From CAIVAT01 sp037128705 (GTDB lineage: Bacteria; Bacteroidota; Bacteroidia; Bacteroidales; FEN-979): 64,000 nt of DNA. Under the pieces are notes generated by a model that was not told the origin of the DNA, searched no databases, and saw only the letters and a list, made by a program, of their open reading frames with translations. This document shows positions 61,964 to 64,000 of this stretch, piece after piece; the stretch's first letter is position 1, and the number at the start of each line of letters is the position of its first letter. The translations under genes and the position numbers were made by a program. The stretch spans positions 1 through 64,000 of the forward strand of contig JBAXVX010000002.1 in assembly GCA_037128705.1 (NCBI GenBank), written 5' to 3'.

Positions 61964-64000
61964 ATGAAGCCATTCCTGATCATTTTTTACTTCATCCTGT
62001 TTACAACTCACCTTCTTTCGCAAACGATCACCCAAACGGTGCGCGGAAAGGTGATCGATGGGGATACGCGGCGGGGTCTGGCAGGAGCAAACGTGATTGT
62101 GGTAAATTCTCAGCCCCTGATCGGAGCGACGACCGATATGAACGGGAATTTCAAACTTGAGAATGTGCCGGTGGGGCGAACCTCAGTCCAGGTCAGTTTC
62201 ATGGGTTACAGACCGATGATTAAACCTGAAATCCTTGTCAGCTCAGGGAAGGAGACCATCCTTGTCTTTGAACTTACAGAGGAGGTTATTCAGGCGAAGG
62301 AGGTAGAGATCAAAGCTTCTGTCGACAAGGACAGGCCGGTCAATGTAATGGCCATGGTCAGCGCCCGTTCCTTTTCAGTGGAGGAGAGCCGCCGTTATGC
62401 AGGATCGGTTGACGACCCCATGCGCGCCGTCTCCAACTTTGCCGGCGTTGCAGGGAATCCCGAAGTAGGTTCAAACGAGATCATCATCCGCGGAAATTCA
62501 CCCAAGGGTTTGCTCTGGCGGGTGGATGGCATGGATATACCGAACCCCAACCATTTTGCCTATGTGGGGACCTCGGGTGGCGGATTTACCATGTTCAGCA
62601 GCCAGGTTTTGAGCAATTCTGATTTCTATACGGCAGCCTTTCCGGCCGAATATGGCAATGCCCTGTCGGGCGTGTTTGACATGCGTTTCCGGAATGGGAA
62701 CAATGCACGGCATGAATTCGCTGTACAACTTGGGGTACAGGGACTCGATGTGTCTGCCGAAGGACCTTTTTTGCATGACAAGCCTGCATCATTCCTCTTT
62801 AATTACCGGTATTCCGTCCTGGCATTTCTGCAGTATATCGATCCCGGTATGAAAAACAGGATCCCCTCTTTCCAGGATCTCTCTTTTAAAATCAATTTAC
62901 CGACCGGAAAGGCAGGTACATTTTCGATCGTCGGAATTGGCGGCATTTCCTATATACAGGCTGTTCCGGTTAAAGATTCGACACAATGGGAAACCCTTGA
63001 AGACCGCTCGCAATCATCCCTCGACAACAGAATGGGCGCATTGGCATTGGTACACCAGGTTAACCTTACCCGGAAAAGCTACCTCCGGTCATTCCTGTCA
63101 TTCACTTACAACTACATCAGGGCTGAAAACAGCTACCTCACGCCATCCTATCAATTATTACCGCAGGATGATGTCATGCAGAGCAACTTTCGGGGTACCG
63201 TCGGAACATTGCTCAACCAAAAATTTGGCCGAAAACATACCAACCGAAGTGGGATCAGCTTTATGCGGCTCTTTTATAACAGCGACATCAAAACGGTCAA
63301 TCCATTAACAGGGATTTATTCACAGGTTAACCAGGGAAGTGGAAACAGTGATCTGCTGCAGGCCTTCAGCGAATCTAAGATTGAAGTGACCAATGAGTTT
63401 TCAGTCAACGCCGGACTCTATTTCCAGTATTTCCTGCTGAACCGGCATTATTCCATTGAGCCCCGCCTGGCTGTGCGCTGGCAGTTTGCAGGGAGACATG
63501 CTTTTAGCCTTGGTTATGGGAAACATTCACTGTCGGAGGATGTGGGCGTTTACCTTATCGAAATTCAAATCAGCCCGGGAGTCTCAACCCGGCCGAATCA
63601 GGCGCTTAACTTCAGCCGTGCTCACCACCTGGTGTTTGGGTACGATTTCCTCATCCGTCCCGACCTTCGGCTTAAGGTGGAGAGCTATTTCCAATACCTG
63701 TATGATATTCCTGTCATTCCCGGGAGTTACTATTCCCAGATTAACAGCAATGGGGGGTACTTTAGTGAAACATTGATAAATGATGGCACGGGGCGCAATG
63801 CAGGCATTGATATTACCCTTGAAAAATTTCTGACAAGGCAATACTATTATCTTGTTACAGTTTCACTCTTTGATTCGAAATATAAAGGTGGTGACGGAAT
63901 TGAAAGGAGCACACGCTTCAACTCGAATTTGGTGATCAATCTCCTTGGCGGAAAGGAGTGGACCATCCGGAAAAAGAACATCCTGGGAGTCAACCTGAAG
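61964..64000 (+). CDS. TonB-dependent receptor (3' end outside window)
   Basis: The frame is open from the ATG at 61964 to the window edge (679 codons), so the barrel is incomplete. A signal peptide (MKPFLIIFYFILFTTHLLSQ) is followed by a CarboxypepD_reg-like domain (VRGKVIDGDTRRGLAGANVI, then FMGYRP), a plug (IIIRGNSPKGLLWRVDGMD, PAEYGNALSGVFDMRF) and many amphipathic barrel strands with aromatic belts. It parallels the receptor at 1-2209 domain for domain, including NPNHFAYVGTSGGG. No SusD-like partner is adjacent within the window. It is divergent from the efflux operon. Ligand unknown. Confidence 0.9.
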   Translation, partial: MKPFLIIFYFILFTTHLLSQTITQTVRGKVIDGDTRRGLAGANVIVVNSQPLIGATTDMNGNFKLENVPVGRTSVQVSFMGYRPMIKPEILVSSGKETILVFELTEEVIQAKEVEIKASVDKDRPVNVMAMVSARSFSVEESRRYAGSVDDPMRAVSNFAGVAGNPEVGSNEIIIRGNSPKGLLWRVDGMDIPNPNHFAYVGTSGGGFTMFSSQVLSNSDFYTAAFPAEYGNALSGVFDMRFRNGNNARHEFAVQLGVQGLDVSAEGPFLHDKPASFLFNYRYSVLAFLQYIDPGMKNRIPSFQDLSFKINLPTGKAGTFSIVGIGGISYIQAVPVKDSTQWETLEDRSQSSLDNRMGALALVHQVNLTRKSYLRSFLSFTYNYIRAENSYLTPSYQLLPQDDVMQSNFRGTVGTLLNQKFGRKHTNRSGISFMRLFYNSDIKTVNPLTGIYSQVNQGSGNSDLLQAFSESKIEVTNEFSVNAGLYFQYFLLNRHYSIEPRLAVRWQFAGRHAFSLGYGKHSLSEDVGVYLIEIQISPGVSTRPNQALNFSRAHHLVFGYDFLIRPDLRLKVESYFQYLYDIPVIPGSYYSQINSNGGYFSETLINDGTGRNAGIDITLEKFLTRQYYYLVTVSLFDSKYKGGDGIERSTRFNSNLVINLLGGKEWTIRKKNILGVNLK

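Overview
The window comes from a chromosome of a Bacteroidota bacterium, most likely class Bacteroidia. The evidence is SusC/RagA-style TonB-dependent receptors at both edges, type IX secretion (T9SS) C-terminal sorting domains, many lipoproteins with an SGCKK-type lipobox, an RprX/RprY-like two-component pair, large hybrid histidine kinases, and TAnnTTTG-type -7 promoter elements with few Shine-Dalgarno sites. No rRNA, tRNA, CRISPR array, phage or insertion sequence was seen.

Layout. 1-6.1 kb (minus): two short transcription units. One is a DUF1566 lipoprotein followed by a TonB receptor; the other is a DUF1566 lipoprotein followed by a polysaccharide deacetylase. Both are preceded by the same regulatory block: three GTGAY repeats exactly 21 bp apart and a -7 box at a fixed distance. 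6-17 kb: a zinc-ribbon protein, a 14-repeat YCF48-like secreted propeller, a PQQ-like propeller, a decayed serine hydrolase, a thioredoxin-like/small membrane pair, an OMP, a DUF4403 lipoprotein, an HExxH membrane protease, and an ECF sigma/anti-sigma/lipoprotein operon. 17.4-27.7 kb: three consecutive hybrid histidine kinases with near-identical kinase-receiver cores and different sensors: seven PAS plus GAF, a cytosolic UrtA/AmiC-like ligand-binding domain, and Cache-like plus CHASE. 27.8-38.6 kb: a LolA-like secreted protein, a sortilin/BNR propeller protein, RprXY, a DUF3795 protein and an oleate hydratase.

38.6-54.8 kb (all minus) is the most unusual region. It runs from a LuxR/TPR regulator and a stand-alone receiver through three paralogous ~730-757 aa lipoproteins of a family I do not recognise, two paralogous lipoprotein lipases, a T9SS-targeted GH18 enzyme and a YtcJ-like amidohydrolase. 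A 95-bp copy of the receiver 3' end sits before another paralog, which shows how the cluster grew by duplication. I read it as an exported machinery for attacking or using a complex substrate (lipid plus chitin or other GlcNAc polymer); the role of the large lipoproteins is open.

55.0-61.8 kb (minus): an efflux operon with a good promoter, a periplasmic adaptor, and one 1813-residue polypeptide joining an RND pump, an ABC-type substrate-binding domain and a TolC-like outer membrane factor. 61.96 kb to the end: a second TonB receptor, cut by the window edge.

Short simple repeats (8-bp CCTTGTCA/CCCTGTTA units, and one 7-bp array) lie in several intergenic spacers. Two loci (10.3-10.7 kb and 38.6-39.1 kb) hold recognisable gene remnants.
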